This document shows positions 20,186 to 31,346 of a DNA stretch of 64,000 nucleotides, one piece after another. Each line of letters opens with the position of its first letter. Position 1 is the first letter of the stretch. Position numbers and translations under genes: made by a program. This DNA is from Exophiala sp. HKRS030 (Eukaryota; Ascomycota; Eurotiomycetes; Chaetothyriales; Herpotrichiellaceae): positions 2,232,001 through 2,296,000 of the forward strand of contig JAHWDD010000002.1 in assembly GCA_023897205.1 (NCBI GenBank), in the 5' to 3' direction. The notes under the pieces were generated by a model that worked only from the letters and a program-made list of their open reading frames with translations, was not told the origin of the DNA and did not search any database.

Positions 20186-21427
20186 CCTGAGAGGCTATAA
20201 GCTCTCCGGATCTGTCGTACTTGGGCTTGGGGCTTGTCTTGTGGGAATTGGTCTTGTAGAGAGAGAGGTTCTGAGTCGACTGGCACAGAGGGGTGCCAGC
20301 AGATCAACAATTGAAATGTCAAGTCCAACGAAGGACGGAAACACAGTAGGCAAGAAAAGAAGGTATGGCAGCGTCCAGCGCGCAGCGCCAGCGCCGTCGA
20401 GAAAGTAGAATGAGGGTGAAAGTTCGCAGTCGAAAGAATGGAAGTGGTCGGTCCGCCTTGTATATTGTAAATGAACGACAAACATAAGAAGAGAACGACG
20501 TGCCAGACTACCTGGGGAACGACTTTGGAGAAGAGAAAACCAAGGGATAGGATAAGAGATTGGCGAAGAGGAACGACCCAAATTCAGATAATGCCTGTAT
20601 GTTGCATCAGGGTGACGCCCGAGTTGCTAGGTCTTGTCCCGGAAAAGCGGACTCCGTAGTGATAACAGGTGATAAGATTCAGCCTCATCCTCTAGCTCGT
20701 AGCAACAGTGAGAACTAGGAGCAGAGCCGCCACTGTTGGCGGCAGATCAAGTTAGCATCGTCTCGTGTGGGTGCATTCTTGCGACTGATATGACCCGACG
20801 GGAGAGAACCCGGATACGGCCAGCGACGGCATGGTCTGATCGACAACAATTCTTGTCTTCTGATAAGCTCTTGCAAGGTGAAGGTTTTTCTCCTTGTCCC
20901 ATGTTATGGCTGTGACCTGAGCCCATATTGGGTATGGTATTGCCCCCGGATCTCACTGTTCGTTCAGTCCGATCGCCATGATAAGACACTAGATGCCGCA
21001 GGATGAGCTCGACAGCTGCCAACGGAAACAAAGAGAAGGGGATACAGTGTTGGTTCGCAGCCGCCGACCTATGGACGTCGTCGAAAGAGAAGACCAACTT
21101 GTGTGAGACGCAGTCGTCCTGTTGTTTCTGAGACGCGCAACGTTTCGAGCAAGATTCGGGGCGACTTTGTTGCAGATCCGAGACGTGACGCTATTCTGTT
21201 TAGGGCTTAGTAAACGCACCCTCGTATTCCAGCGTGATTGGAGGCACGTGAGAACATCTTCAGCCTTGTTCAGCCTTGTCGTCACATAGAACTACATATG
21301 AACGACTCATTTCGTTTCAACTAATGATTAAATACTGTTCGAACACTTATCGCTGTAGTGAAGCAGTGCTGCTTCCGCCTTGGCATTCTTTCTCCTAACT
21401 TCCGTTCTATCCTACGACTCCAATGTC
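20186..21427. other. Intergenic, 1.2 kb between two minus-strand genes
   Basis: Open frames here (for example 20195-20581, minus) have no recognisable domain or start context, so I leave them out. The stretch probably holds the promoter of the four-TM gene and the 3' region of the oxidoreductase gene. Confidence 0.45.
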
Positions 21428-22411
21428 TCAGTGTATGGCCACGATCTTGCCACCAGCGTTGTGAGAGTCTAGTAACTCATGCGCTTTCCGGATATCCTTC
21501 CAGTCAAACACGTAGGTGGGTTTGGCAACCCAAGCTTCGGCTTCAATCTTGTCCACGATGTCTTGCAGTGGAACTCCTGAAAGTGGGAATTCAGCTGTCC
21601 CCAGAACCTTGCTGTGGAATAGACTGAAATGCACCCCTGGCTTCATTTCCACCATGGGGTTGAAGTCCTTCACTGGTGCCAAACCTCCCAGCCATCCAGC
21701 TTGAAGCATTCTCCCATCAGCTCGAGTAAACTCTATCGACTCCACCAGCACCCTGTTGCCAATCAAATTGAGAACCTTGTCGAACATGGTTCCATCGGGA
21801 AACTCGCTCGCTAGGTTATCATGCTCAAGGACAACATTCATCACACCCATGTCTTTCAGCATCTTGAACCTTCCTTCTCTTCTCGTCGTTCCTGTCACCT
21901 TCGCCCCGGCGTTGACAGCTAGGTTGACGGCTCCTTGGCCAATGGTCGATGTTGCTCCGCGGATCAGAATCGATTCTCCCGCCTTCAGATCTAAGACGGT
22001 GAAAAGACACGAATAGGCGGTCGAATACACCTCTGGTATTGCAGCAAGCTCTCCCCACGGCAAATTTGTCTTGACGGAGGTAACATTAGTGACTGGCACA
22101 GTAACCAATTCACCATACGATCCGGGACGTTCTCTGCCCATCCCACCCATGAGTGCGATGACTTTGCTCCCAACCGGAATTTCGTTTCCGGGACAGGCTT
22201 CGACGATGCCGACGCATTCAAGACCTGTGATGGGATTCCATTCGTCCCATTCTCCTTTGCGCATGTGCATCTCAGCGTGGTTGATCCCGAACGCTTTCAC
22301 AGTGATGAGCACCTCACCGACTGCAGGTTCTGGCTTTGAGACTTGTTGAAATTCGAGAACTTCTGGACCTCCAAACTTAGGGATGACAATGGCTTCCATC
22401 ATTGATGACAT
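21428..22411 (-). CDS. Quinone oxidoreductase-like medium-chain dehydrogenase (MDR)
   Basis: An intronless gene for 327 residues. The N-terminal GroES-like domain starts IPKFGGPEVLEFQQVSKPEP and includes GINHAEMHMRKGEW and PITGLECVGIV. The catalytic zinc-binding Cys/His set of true alcohol dehydrogenases is absent, as in quinone reductases. The nucleotide-binding Rossmann fold has ILIRGATSTIGQGAVNLAV, the variant AxxGxG motif of NADPH-dependent quinone oxidoreductases, and AKVTGTTRREGRF downstream. The C-terminus IRKAHELLDSHNAGGKIVAI is typical. Members reduce quinones or activated double bonds with NADPH. The partner and substrate are unknown, and the gene stands alone on its strand. Confidence 0.88.
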   Translation of the reverse strand: MSSMMEAIVIPKFGGPEVLEFQQVSKPEPAVGEVLITVKAFGINHAEMHMRKGEWDEWNPITGLECVGIVEACPGNEIPVGSKVIALMGGMGRERPGSYGELVTVPVTNVTSVKTNLPWGELAAIPEVYSTAYSCLFTVLDLKAGESILIRGATSTIGQGAVNLAVNAGAKVTGTTRREGRFKMLKDMGVMNVVLEHDNLASEFPDGTMFDKVLNLIGNRVLVESIEFTRADGRMLQAGWLGGLAPVKDFNPMVEMKPGVHFSLFHSKVLGTAEFPLSGVPLQDIVDKIEAEAWVAKPTYVFDWKDIRKAHELLDSHNAGGKIVAIH

Positions 22412-23253
22412 GGTTGCTGTAGTATTCTTATACTTGATGGTCGACTTTTGAGGTTCCTCTGGTGGTGGGATTCTGTGGTAAGGCGATGGTATGAAGATGT
22501 GGTTGCTCTTCTGATGAGAGTTCTCTCGCCACCTCTAGAAGTATCCATCAGGTATTTATGCATCTTATCGAACTTCTCAAGGTTTGTTATTTCCTTGTCA
22601 TCGCCCAGCGTTTAGTACCCAACTGTTATCCTCAACGGCACACAGCTTGCCACTGGAAGACTGCTGATATAATGGAATTGACGGACTAAGCCATAAACAG
22701 GAACATCTCAACCCTGCACGTGCATATCCGTCCGACCCTGGGAGCTGTTTTAATCCTCCTCGCCGCTCCAACAACGTCGCCGCTTTACATGAAGCTACAA
22801 TAGCTACAGAACGAGGCGCTTACTTTCCCTGAACTATTCTAGTGACCTGCTTCTTTCAATCAATGTTGCCGCTTCTGTAACATGGATGCGGCCCAGATTA
22901 GTCAGACTTGAGAGACCAGGCTCTTCATGCTCGTAAAACACACCTTGTTGCGACATCATCTCCTGGTCAGGTACATGGTAGGAATGGTTCTATGGTCACA
23001 TCGACGTGCTGCTCTCACCCCCCGGGTTGTACCTAGACAACATCGACCACCGCGAGATGACACAATGTATGTCATCACACGCAGTTGGCTTCGTCGGAGT
23101 GCTACGCTATACTTTGTATTGAATTTTCCTCTGATATACTTTGACAGGGTCATCCGCCGTTTTTGCTAAAGTATAGTCAAAAGGTGTTGACACCGACGGG
23201 CAGAGAATCACAACGTGGGGCTTTTAAGTGAACATTGAGATTTTCCAGGAAAG
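22412..23253. other. Divergent intergenic region, oxidoreductase / TF-like gene
   Basis: About 840 bases between divergent starts. A run of ACTTTGTATTG and ATACTTTGACAGG near 23110-23145 is AT-rich, but I see no gene. Confidence 0.45.
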
Positions 23254-24981
23254 ATGCCGGAACCTCCTTCAATCAGTCATGAATCGTCAGTTCAACCACT
23301 ACTCGCCTTCATCTCTCAATCAAGTAGAACAGGAAGGGTGGACCGTGAGACACAGAGGCGAGTCCATAGTCATGCACAGGCCAATTACCGACGACGTACC
23401 TCGAGACGGAAGCACCAGAACACGGTAGAATTGAACGTGGCACCCCCCTTAAGGCGAGATTCGACGCATGCTGAGCTCACTCAGCATCGGCAACATCCTA
23501 GCCCCGCCACGATCCTTGACGCGAGTCGAACGGACCCCTTTGAGACCTTCGCCCTACAAGGAGGGCGACGCGCCCACCAGCTCTGGGATCACGGTAGGCA
23601 AAGCGAGTTCCAACTTCAGGTTTTACCCGATGTGGAAGGTCGATGCTGATCAGTTGTACCGCTACCTGTACATATAGTCTACGATGGCACATGCCAAAAG
23701 TTTCGGGCTCTCATTGCGATTGGTTTCATCGACCTCGTCCGTGAGAGCACCGCCCTGTCTCAAATGCTGTCGGCCTCGGCGTGGCATTTGGTTCACTTTC
23801 TAAGATGTGAAGACGACACGGGCGACGACGCAAAGTATTCGTTGATCTCGAACCAAGCTCTACAGCGAAAGTTGAACGATATAGTCACCGGTACGAGCGA
23901 TGATGTCGTGACAGCTGTTCTTGCGGCTGCAGCATATGCGGTAAGAGTTCAAACACACACGCAGTGTGCACCACTCGGCCCGGATCATGCTGGTAACTGA
24001 CCCTCTTTTTTGTTGTTATTGTTCAGAATCTCATCAAAGATGCCGTACTCTTCCAGACTCACATGGATGGACTCTCCCATATCCTGCAACACAGAGGTGG
24101 TGAGCAGACCTTGGATGCATGTCCGGCTCTGAGGCTGGGATTATTCTGGTAAGTTCGAGCTACCCATCCACGGTGTTTTCATCGAACACTGAACAGTTCT
24201 CGATCATCATGCATGTAGGATTGAAACCAACGGACGGTTCAAACAAGACTCGATACCAATCTACCCTCTCCCATACCATCTTCTCGTCGGCAGAACCAAG
24301 CTCAACCCGATCTTCACCGACTTGTCGCGACTCTCGACCAACGACAAGGTCATTGGTGACATGCAGCAGCAGCATAGTTGCAACGCGAATGCGATAACAA
24401 AAGCCATCTTTGACCGGTTACGACAACTCACCGAGACGGTCGACAAGGAGTCCCCTTCTGTCCAGGAGACGACGACGACGACCTCCTTCTGGCTCGACTC
24501 CTTTTCTTGGGTTTACACCATCCAACCTTTGTTGTATGAACTCCTGTCGTTGCCTCGCGCAACAAGACACGACTCTCCCCTTCTCCGACGAGGTGAGTGT
24601 TTGCGATTGGGGGCCATTCTGTACGTCTGCAATATCCGCTACAAGCTCGACCCGGAACCTGGCACCGCAATGCTCCACGGCACCAAGCTTTACAGTCTTC
24701 TTGGGTCATCACCGAACCTGCTCTCGTCGTGGTCCGACAGTGACGACGCCGAAGACGTTGCGACATTGATCTGGATCCTCACGGCCGCAGCATGTTCCGT
24801 CACGCTATTCGACGACCTCCGCCGTGAATTTGCGGTGTTACTTTCGACGACTCTCCGGTCCACGAGGATCGTCACGACATTTCGAGAGTTTTACACTCTG
24901 ATACACCGATTCCCTTGGTCACGGGCAGTTCTCGGATCGGAATTGCGTAATCTACACGACGAGCTTGACCTCATCGACTGA
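23254..24981 (+). CDS. Fungal transcription-factor-like protein without zinc cluster
   Basis: Four exons, 23254-23593, 23678-23940, 24027-24148 and 24219-24981, give 495 residues. The N-terminus has a basic stretch (ETQRRVHSHAQANYRRRTSR), then DPFETFAL. The pattern is known from the many fungal proteins that resemble C6 regulators but lack the Zn2Cys6 finger. The C-terminal part is helical, with FRALIAIGFIDLVRESTALS, AVLAAAAYAV, THMDGLSHILQHRGG and CLRLGAILYVCNIRYK, in the style of the Fungal_trans_2 middle-homology region. A regulatory role is inferred, not shown. Intron 1 (84 nt, 23594-23677) contains a frame-2 stretch that also looks protein-like, so its boundaries are the weakest part of the model. 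Introns 2 and 3 are canonical. Confidence 0.6.
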
Positions 24982-25188
24982 CTTGGAAGATGGATCCGAG
25001 CTTGAACCTGTTTGAATCACCTTCCCAGAGGGTGATTGAACATGGACGAAAATTTACTTGTCAACTCAATATCTTGAAGCATTGTCGAGTTGCCAAGTGA
25101 TGCTGTATGGTGGTGCGGTATGCTATGACATGGTAATCATCCGGAGCTACATTTCCTCTGGCTTCTGGTCATACACCCCCAGGATCTC

Positions 25189-25771
25189 TCAACCGAAGAC
25201 GGGTTCCTGCTTCGCGTTCGAAACCTCCTTCTGGTACTTGACCCGGTCCTTGCAGTAGAACTCAATGTCGACCTTGTTGCCCAACTCCGCCTTCCCGTCG
25301 TCCAACCCGCCCGCCTTGACGCAGGTCACGTCCGGCATGACCTCGAGCTCGGTGTACAGGCTCGACCCGCAAGTCGGACAGAAGAAGTGTTTGTTGATCT
25401 TGCCCGACGCCCCCGTGGCGTCGTAGGACGACGGGGTACCTTGGGTGACCTTGAACGAGGTCCTGGGTACGACGGCGTTGGAGGTGAATGCTCCTCCTGT
25501 CCACTGTTTTATTCATCCCAACAATCAGCATTTCCATCATCATCGACTCTGAGCGTCACCATCAAGGCATGATGGGTACGAATGGACTCTGAGTTTGATG
25601 GTATACTACCAAAAAAAAAGGAAAAGTACCGTGGCATCAACATCGAAAAAAAATAAGGGCTTGATTTACCTTTTGACAATCGATACAGTGACACAAGGCA
25701 GTCACTGCAGGTTCACCGGTGAATTCATACTTGATACCACCACACATACAACTTCCTCTTGTGGTTGACAT
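25189..25771 (-). CDS. GFA / CENP-V family zinc protein
   Basis: Two exons, 25771-25670 and 25503-25189, give 138 residues. Exon 1 starts MSTTRGSCMCGGIKYEF and ends with ALCHCIDCQK; exon 2 starts WTGGAFTSNAVV. Zinc-binding cysteines are visible as CMC, CHCxxC and CPTC (HFFCPTCGSSLYTELE), the pattern of the glutathione-dependent formaldehyde-activating-enzyme/CENP-V fold. The family binds zinc and in some members glutathione-formaldehyde; many fungal members have no known substrate. The intron is 166 nt, longer than most here, with donor GTAAAT and acceptor AACAG. The gene is small and complete. Confidence 0.85.
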
Positions 25772-26581
25772 TTTTTGGGGCGCGCGGCTTTCTTGTTTCT
25801 TGAGAAATGTCTAGCCTTGAAAAAATTTCGGGGTCGGGCGATTGATTGTGTGCTGTTTGATGATATGATGTGTGTGTGTGTTTGTGTGTACTGGAAGTAT
25901 GTAAACAGGTATACGATGATACAAATATGTGTGTGTGTGAGTGTGAAAGAGTTACGGTCAACAAAAAAGATCGAGCCAGATGTTCAGACAACGTCCTGTA
26001 TTTCTCGAACGTTCTTCTCCCTTTCTCTCTGTCATCGAGAGGGATGATCATCTACAGTACTTATCAGAACCGACTGGGTCGATCTCTTATCCACCATCCA
26101 TCCGTCAACCCCTCCTCTTCTCACATTCACCACATTCACCGACTTCCATTACTCCGCACTTTCTTTCCCGCCAAGTCGCTTGGAGAGAATCTCGGTAAAC
26201 AGGAACTCGTTACGGAGCACAATACAAGGCCCCCAATACTCGCAGGGCGGTCATCGGGGATGAGGGACTGACTCTTGCGGCACCATCGGGGATCAAAAAA
26301 TCAAATACGCATGTCCCCGAGAACGGATTGACATCGAATAAAGTACTGTAAGCAGCATAGCTACATCATCATACGTGGTGGCCAAGTCCGATTGGATGTT
26401 CGACATCAAACGCACCGATTGACACGACCCCAGAGGGTAACTCATAATCATAATATATACGCTCATAGATAGATATGCTTCGAACACGCCCTTGAGGTAA
26501 TGATGCTGTCGTCCATCAACCGAGACTGACCTCGTCGAACGTTCTGATCACAGCCAATCCACAAATATCCGTACACGCTAA
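25772..26581. other. Intergenic with TG microsatellites
   Basis: Promoter side of the GFA gene and 3' side of CCZ1. It contains two TG-repeat tracts; no gene is supported. Confidence 0.5.
25869..25949. repeat. Interrupted (TG)n microsatellite
   Basis: Two runs of alternating TG (25869-25880 and 25928-25939) with further GTGTG pieces between and after them, about 100-180 bases upstream of the GFA start codon. Confidence 0.8.
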
Positions 26582-29528
26582 TCACATATTCAACTTGATC
26601 AACCCTTCCACCCATCTCTTCGCATCAACACCAACACCTTCACTCACACCCTTTGCGTTGGTCGCGCCGATGCCGCCGCTGCTACTATGTCCTTGCCCAT
26701 GCTGACTCGATCCGCCGGTGTCACGAGCACGAGGCTGGTCACGAAGAAGCCATCTCCCTGATGATCCGCTACCTGCTGATTGTGCCCTGGATGTGTCTCT
26801 ACCTCCACCACGTTCTTGTGATCTCCTCACCAAGACAGCCTCCTTGTCCAAGCTGGCCTCCACAGATGTCACATCGGTGGAAGTGCGACATTTCATCCAC
26901 ATAACCCACCACCCTCTGGCTGTCTTGACGGTACGTTCCAGGTCATCGGCATCAGCACCCTGGCCTCGAGTACCTTGAACCGAACGAGTGGCAGCCCAAA
27001 GATTCAGAATGTGTGTATGCACGTTCAGGGATTCCACACGCGTCCAATCACTTTTGACTAGTGCTGAAGTTGCCTTCTCTGAATTACTCGTGGATGACCC
27101 GATTGGGATCCCGAGCGTGTACCATGAGCCCGAAACAGTGATAGATCTACCTTTTGTGCGGTGCAAGCCTTCTGCTGCAAGACTGCCGGGGACGGGGATG
27201 TTCGGTATGGACAAGCGCAAGGTCATCTTGGCTGGATCATAGATCAAATCGTAAATTTCCGGCGGTTCATTCTGTGCTTGTTCTGGGGCCGAAGACTCGG
27301 AGGGAGGTAGTAGTGCTTCTCTGACGCGCTCCTTCCATCTTTCAGGATCAGTGCTCCGTAAGAGGCTTTTTTGAAGTGGTCCCAAGGTATGATGAATCGC
27401 CCGATAGAACCCTGGGACGGTAAGGTTTGGTGTGCGTAGCTGGAACAAGAAAACAAAAATGAACGGTTGGTGGACGTAGACCGCGACCTGGACCTTTTCA
27501 TGTGTGACAGGCGATCGCTGTGCACCGTCGACTGAAGCAGCGGCACTGGTCTTGCCTTCCGCAGAATCCGACTTGACGTTCGTGCTGCTACGTCTTGATG
27601 AAGGTCGGTCTGCTTCTGCATGCATCAACTGCGTAATTCGCAAAGAAGACATCTCCATTGTCAATGTTCGCAGGAAGATGCGGTTCGACTTGTTCCATGA
27701 AGGCGAAGCAGGTACTTGCTCAGTGTCCTGATCTTGTCCGGAGGGTCTTGCGGAGCCATCATCTTCAAACTCAGCGTTCTCGAGATCACCAGACAGGCCG
27801 ACAAGAAATTTTCCGATTGATTGTTCCAATCTCTGAACAAAAGGGGTTTCCTCATCGCTGACTTCAGGAGTAGGGTCAACCTCCTGCAGCTGCTCCTCCA
27901 GGTGGACTTGCGATTTTGAAGTGTCATCTTCGGTATCAGTGGTCGCTCCTCCCGTGTCCTTCCCAGCGCCGAACCCCTTTGGGTTCAAAGTCCAGCTTGA
28001 CCCATATCCGAGACTCAGGTACTTTATCATGTTTTCTGTGCCGAATAAAGACCCTGATTCCGCTTGGTTCTGGTTTGAACTTTCAGTGTGTTGATTACTT
28101 GGTTCTTGGGAAATTTCACTGGCTTTCGTGGTCGCTTCATTCAAAGAACGTTCCACCGCACTGACCAGAGGCGGCGGTATACCCGGAGGCGCTGCGTTGT
28201 TTTCTATAGCCTTCCGTCTGAGATCAGGAGCCTTGTACTTGGGTGATGCAATTTTTGGATGGACTTCTTCTTTTTGCTGTTGGTGACTCCGATTTGGATT
28301 CTGAGAAGATTTACTTCTTGCTTTTCTTGTCTTTCTCCGGCGCCTTGATCGGGACGTGGGATTGTCACCTACTCCATACGCCCCTTCGCCATGCATATAA
28401 ATAGACTCCATCCATTTTGACACGGTGATCAGTGACCGTTTCGAAAGACCGCCGATCCCAGAGAATATGATCCCATCTTGGGCTCTTGGGTTTTCATCGT
28501 TCCCAAGCCAAGGTGCAGGATCAGTGGTTGCAAGTTTCGCTTGTGTCCCATTATCTTCCTGCTCGGCAAGTTCTGCGACAGGAGCATCCCCGTACCGCCC
28601 AACGATGAGATCTAGAAGGCCCTCAGTGCGACTAGCGAAACCTTCCAGGACCTCCCTTTCGCCGCTACCCCATTCTTCCTCGCCCACTCCCATCCCAAGT
28701 TCTCCTCCTCCGGAAAGCTTGACTGCATCGTAAAGATCCGCGGCTGGGTTCCCATGCAACAGGACATCCCAATTCCAGAAAAACCGAGTCCAGTATCGGT
28801 CCAACTGATCACAAAAGAGCCGTCTGTTATTCTCATGTTTTTTCCATAGTTCGGATAAAGAGGATGCATGGTGCAAAAGAAAGCCACGATATGCTTGAAC
28901 TAGCTGAGCGACAAGTAGGTGGGATGGGGCTACCTCTCGCGACGAATACTCAATAGGAGCTGTAGCTCCGGTCTCATTTGATCTTCCATCGTTGCCCAGA
29001 TTCGACGTTTTCCTGATGCTTTGGGTAGCTGCAGCTGTTGGCAATCTTGTGAGATCAATCGAAGCAAGGATCCACCATTGAGGTTCGACTTCTTTGAGGA
29101 CGACCCGCGCCTTTTCAGTCTCTATGGACTCTAATGGTGTCTCGCTCGAGAAGTTTCTGCCACAAACGAAAATCAGACGTGCTTGTCACAATTGCGGCCT
29201 TGAGGTAGGAAGGACTTCTGAACTCCTCGAGGGCGAAGAATATGATTGAGCTGCTGCCTACCTACTTCACAAAATTCACCATTCCCTGCGCCAGGCCAAC
29301 TTGCCGTAGCCTTTCGTTTTGTCCTTCTCCTTCATGACGCTGATCCTCTTGTGCTACAGTTCCTTCCTTCTGCTGGCGGCCAGGTCTCTCTTCAGGCTCT
29401 CGAGAATAGTAAAAGGCGATCTGGTCATGAAGGGTATCATCGGTAGGCCCGAGGGATGGGTTGTAAATGGCAAGGTAAGACAATTGAGCTGGAATCACAC
29501 GGTGCGTGCCGCTGTGGGTAGACATCAT
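26582..29528 (-). CDS. CCZ1: Vacuolar fusion protein CCZ1 (Mon1-Ccz1 Rab7 GEF subunit)
   Basis: Two exons, 29528-29266 and 29156-26582, give 945 residues. Exon 1 carries the first longin domain start, VIPAQLSYLAIYNPSLGPTD followed by DTLHDQIAFYYS. The splice leads into VNFVKNFSSETPLESIETEK and then EPQWWILASIDLTRLP, the conserved block of CCZ1/INTU/HPS4 proteins. Next come helices such as VQAYRGFLLHHASSLSELWK. The centre (about 330-620) is low-complexity and polar. Another longin-like block, YVHQPFIFVFLFQLRTPNLT with FYRAIHHTLGPLQKSLL, precedes the end VDAKRWVEGLIKLNM. Ccz1 pairs with Mon1 to activate Rab7/Ypt7 on late endosomes, autophagosomes and vacuoles. The 109-nt intron has donor GTAGGT. 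Confidence 0.85.
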
Positions 29529-30486
29529 CGAGGACGGTGTCGATGGAGACGCATGCTGGACTCAAAAGGCATCTCTGGGGCGTGGAATAATTGTAACTTG
29601 CGTCTTCTTCGCTCTTGACGGCGACACGGACGGCAGGCGCATGACGAGGATCGCTTTGCAACGAGTGGATGGATATCGCTTTCCTCGCAGTCATGACGAG
29701 GCTGCAAGCCCACGTGACATGACGTGCCGAATCTCAGCCTCGCGGAAACAGGCACGTGCTGCTCTAATGAGAGGTGAAATGCTACATGTAAACTGCAGCG
29801 AGTGTTCGTGAGACGCGATGAAGGCTACTCGTAAGTGATCAAATCGGCACACTGACTGCCATTCGGAGCGTGGTAGCATTGAAATCTCCCAACCGTTGGT
29901 GGACATAAGCCCGAATGGCCTTGTCTTGTGAATGATGTCAAGCTGAAGAAGTTGCACGTACTCTTCGTCATTGGTTCGGGTTCAATATGAGGTCCTACTC
30001 GGCCAGGCAAGCATACAGCGGTGGTCTAAACCCTTTCATTGCTTATTGGGAGGAATTGTGTAGTACCAGGTGGTCGGGAGTATTGAGATTAGTGCTCATA
30101 GAATAGACGGAACCTAAAGCCTCAGGACACAACGCCGTGTATGGATTTCCTATTTCGATGATGACTCGACATGTCTCGACTGTGAAACGCCGTCATGCTA
30201 GTAGTACCATCCGAGATTGCCCATTGTTTAGCCTCTGTGCAATTCTCCGTAGTGATTGCAATCAACCATCAACCCATCCTTCGCTCGATAAGGAAAACAA
30301 AACTAATGTATCAGCGCCGACAAAGCAGCACAATCAAGCCACCGATCCTGGCCCGGGTCGAAGCAAGAACAAGGGGGAGGTGTGGTGTTGGATGGATAAC
30401 AGCACCCGTTGGTGATATCCTGGTATAGAGCTTGGGGGAGCTCACTGGGTCCATCAAGATTTTGTCACAGGTTATTCAATGGTTGT
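29529..30486. other. Intergenic, CCZ1 promoter and RHO1 3' region
   Basis: About 960 bases. Small open frames (for example 30137-30415, plus) lack any recognisable domain. No gene is supported. Confidence 0.45.
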
Positions 30487-31346
30487 TTACAAGATCAAGC
30501 ACTTCTTGGACTTGCCCCTTCCTCTGGTCAACAAGGCGGCACGGGTCGCAGACTCAAAGACTTCGCGGACACCTTGGTTTGTCTTGGCCGAGCATTCGAG
30601 GTATTTGTAGGCACCAATCTTCTTACGAACTTCCTCACCCTATCATCATGGTTAGCGAGTGAACGGGATCATACTGACGACGGAAATAGCATACCTGCTC
30701 GGGTGTGACGGGTTTTTGAGACGTCTTGGCCAATTCTTCAATGGTCTTGGGGTCGTGTCGCAGATCGCACTTGCAGCCGACAAGGATGATGGGAAGGCCC
30801 TGGCAGAAATGGAGGACTTCGGAGATCCACTGGGTTTCGATATGTCAGCTTTGGTTGATTCACTTATCAATGTAGCATCATGTACCTTCTCTTGAACGTT
30901 GTCGAGGGAATCAGGAGAGTCGATGGCAAAGCAGATCAGGATGACATGGGAATCAGGGTATGACAAAGGTCGAAGACGATCGTAATCTTCCTGACCAGCC
31001 GTATCCCATAAGGCCAATTCAACGTGTTTTCCATCAACCTCGACATCGGCAACGTAGTTCTCGAAGACAGTTGGAACGTAGACCTATTGAAAGCTTTTAT
31101 CAGTATCGTGTTCATTGACCGACTCTTGAGCCATCTCTGAGAGAGCGTCGAGCCGGTGAGGTGATTAGGATGGAGGAAGGGCCGCGTACCTCAGGGAATG
31201 TTCCCTTGGAGAAGACACTATCGAGATCTTGGTCAGTGATACGATCGAATGGGTTGCAGAAGGAAGATAGATACTCACATCAACAAACATGTCTTTCCGC
31301 AGGCACCATCACCAACGATAACAAGCTTGCGACGGATCTCAGCCAT
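30487..31346 (-). CDS. RHO1: Rho-type small GTPase RHO1
   Basis: Five exons on the minus strand (31346-31279, 31217-31190, 31083-30886, 30829-30695, 30639-30487) give 193 residues, the standard RHO1 length. All GTPase motifs are visible: P-loop GDGACGKTC, switch [19 protein letters not shown], switch [19 protein letters not shown], Rho insert region [20 protein letters not shown], and base-recognition CKCD and ECSAKT. The C-terminus is a basic stretch plus a CaaX box, [11 protein letters not shown]; Leu at the last position predicts geranylgeranylation. Exon 2 is only 28 nt. RHO1 activates 1,3-beta-glucan synthase and protein kinase C and controls cell-wall integrity and actin polarity at the plasma membrane. 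All junctions keep the frame and the near-invariant family sequence, so the model is secure. Confidence 0.97.

Noticed and set aside
20195..20581. 128-codon minus-strand open frame upstream of the four-TM gene
   Set aside because: No domain and no support for coding; it lies in the probable leader and promoter of the four-TM gene.
23594..23619. 26-nt intron with GT...AG ends in the TF-like gene
   Set aside because: Too short for a fungal intron and its removal breaks the frame; the 84-nt intron with the same donor fits.
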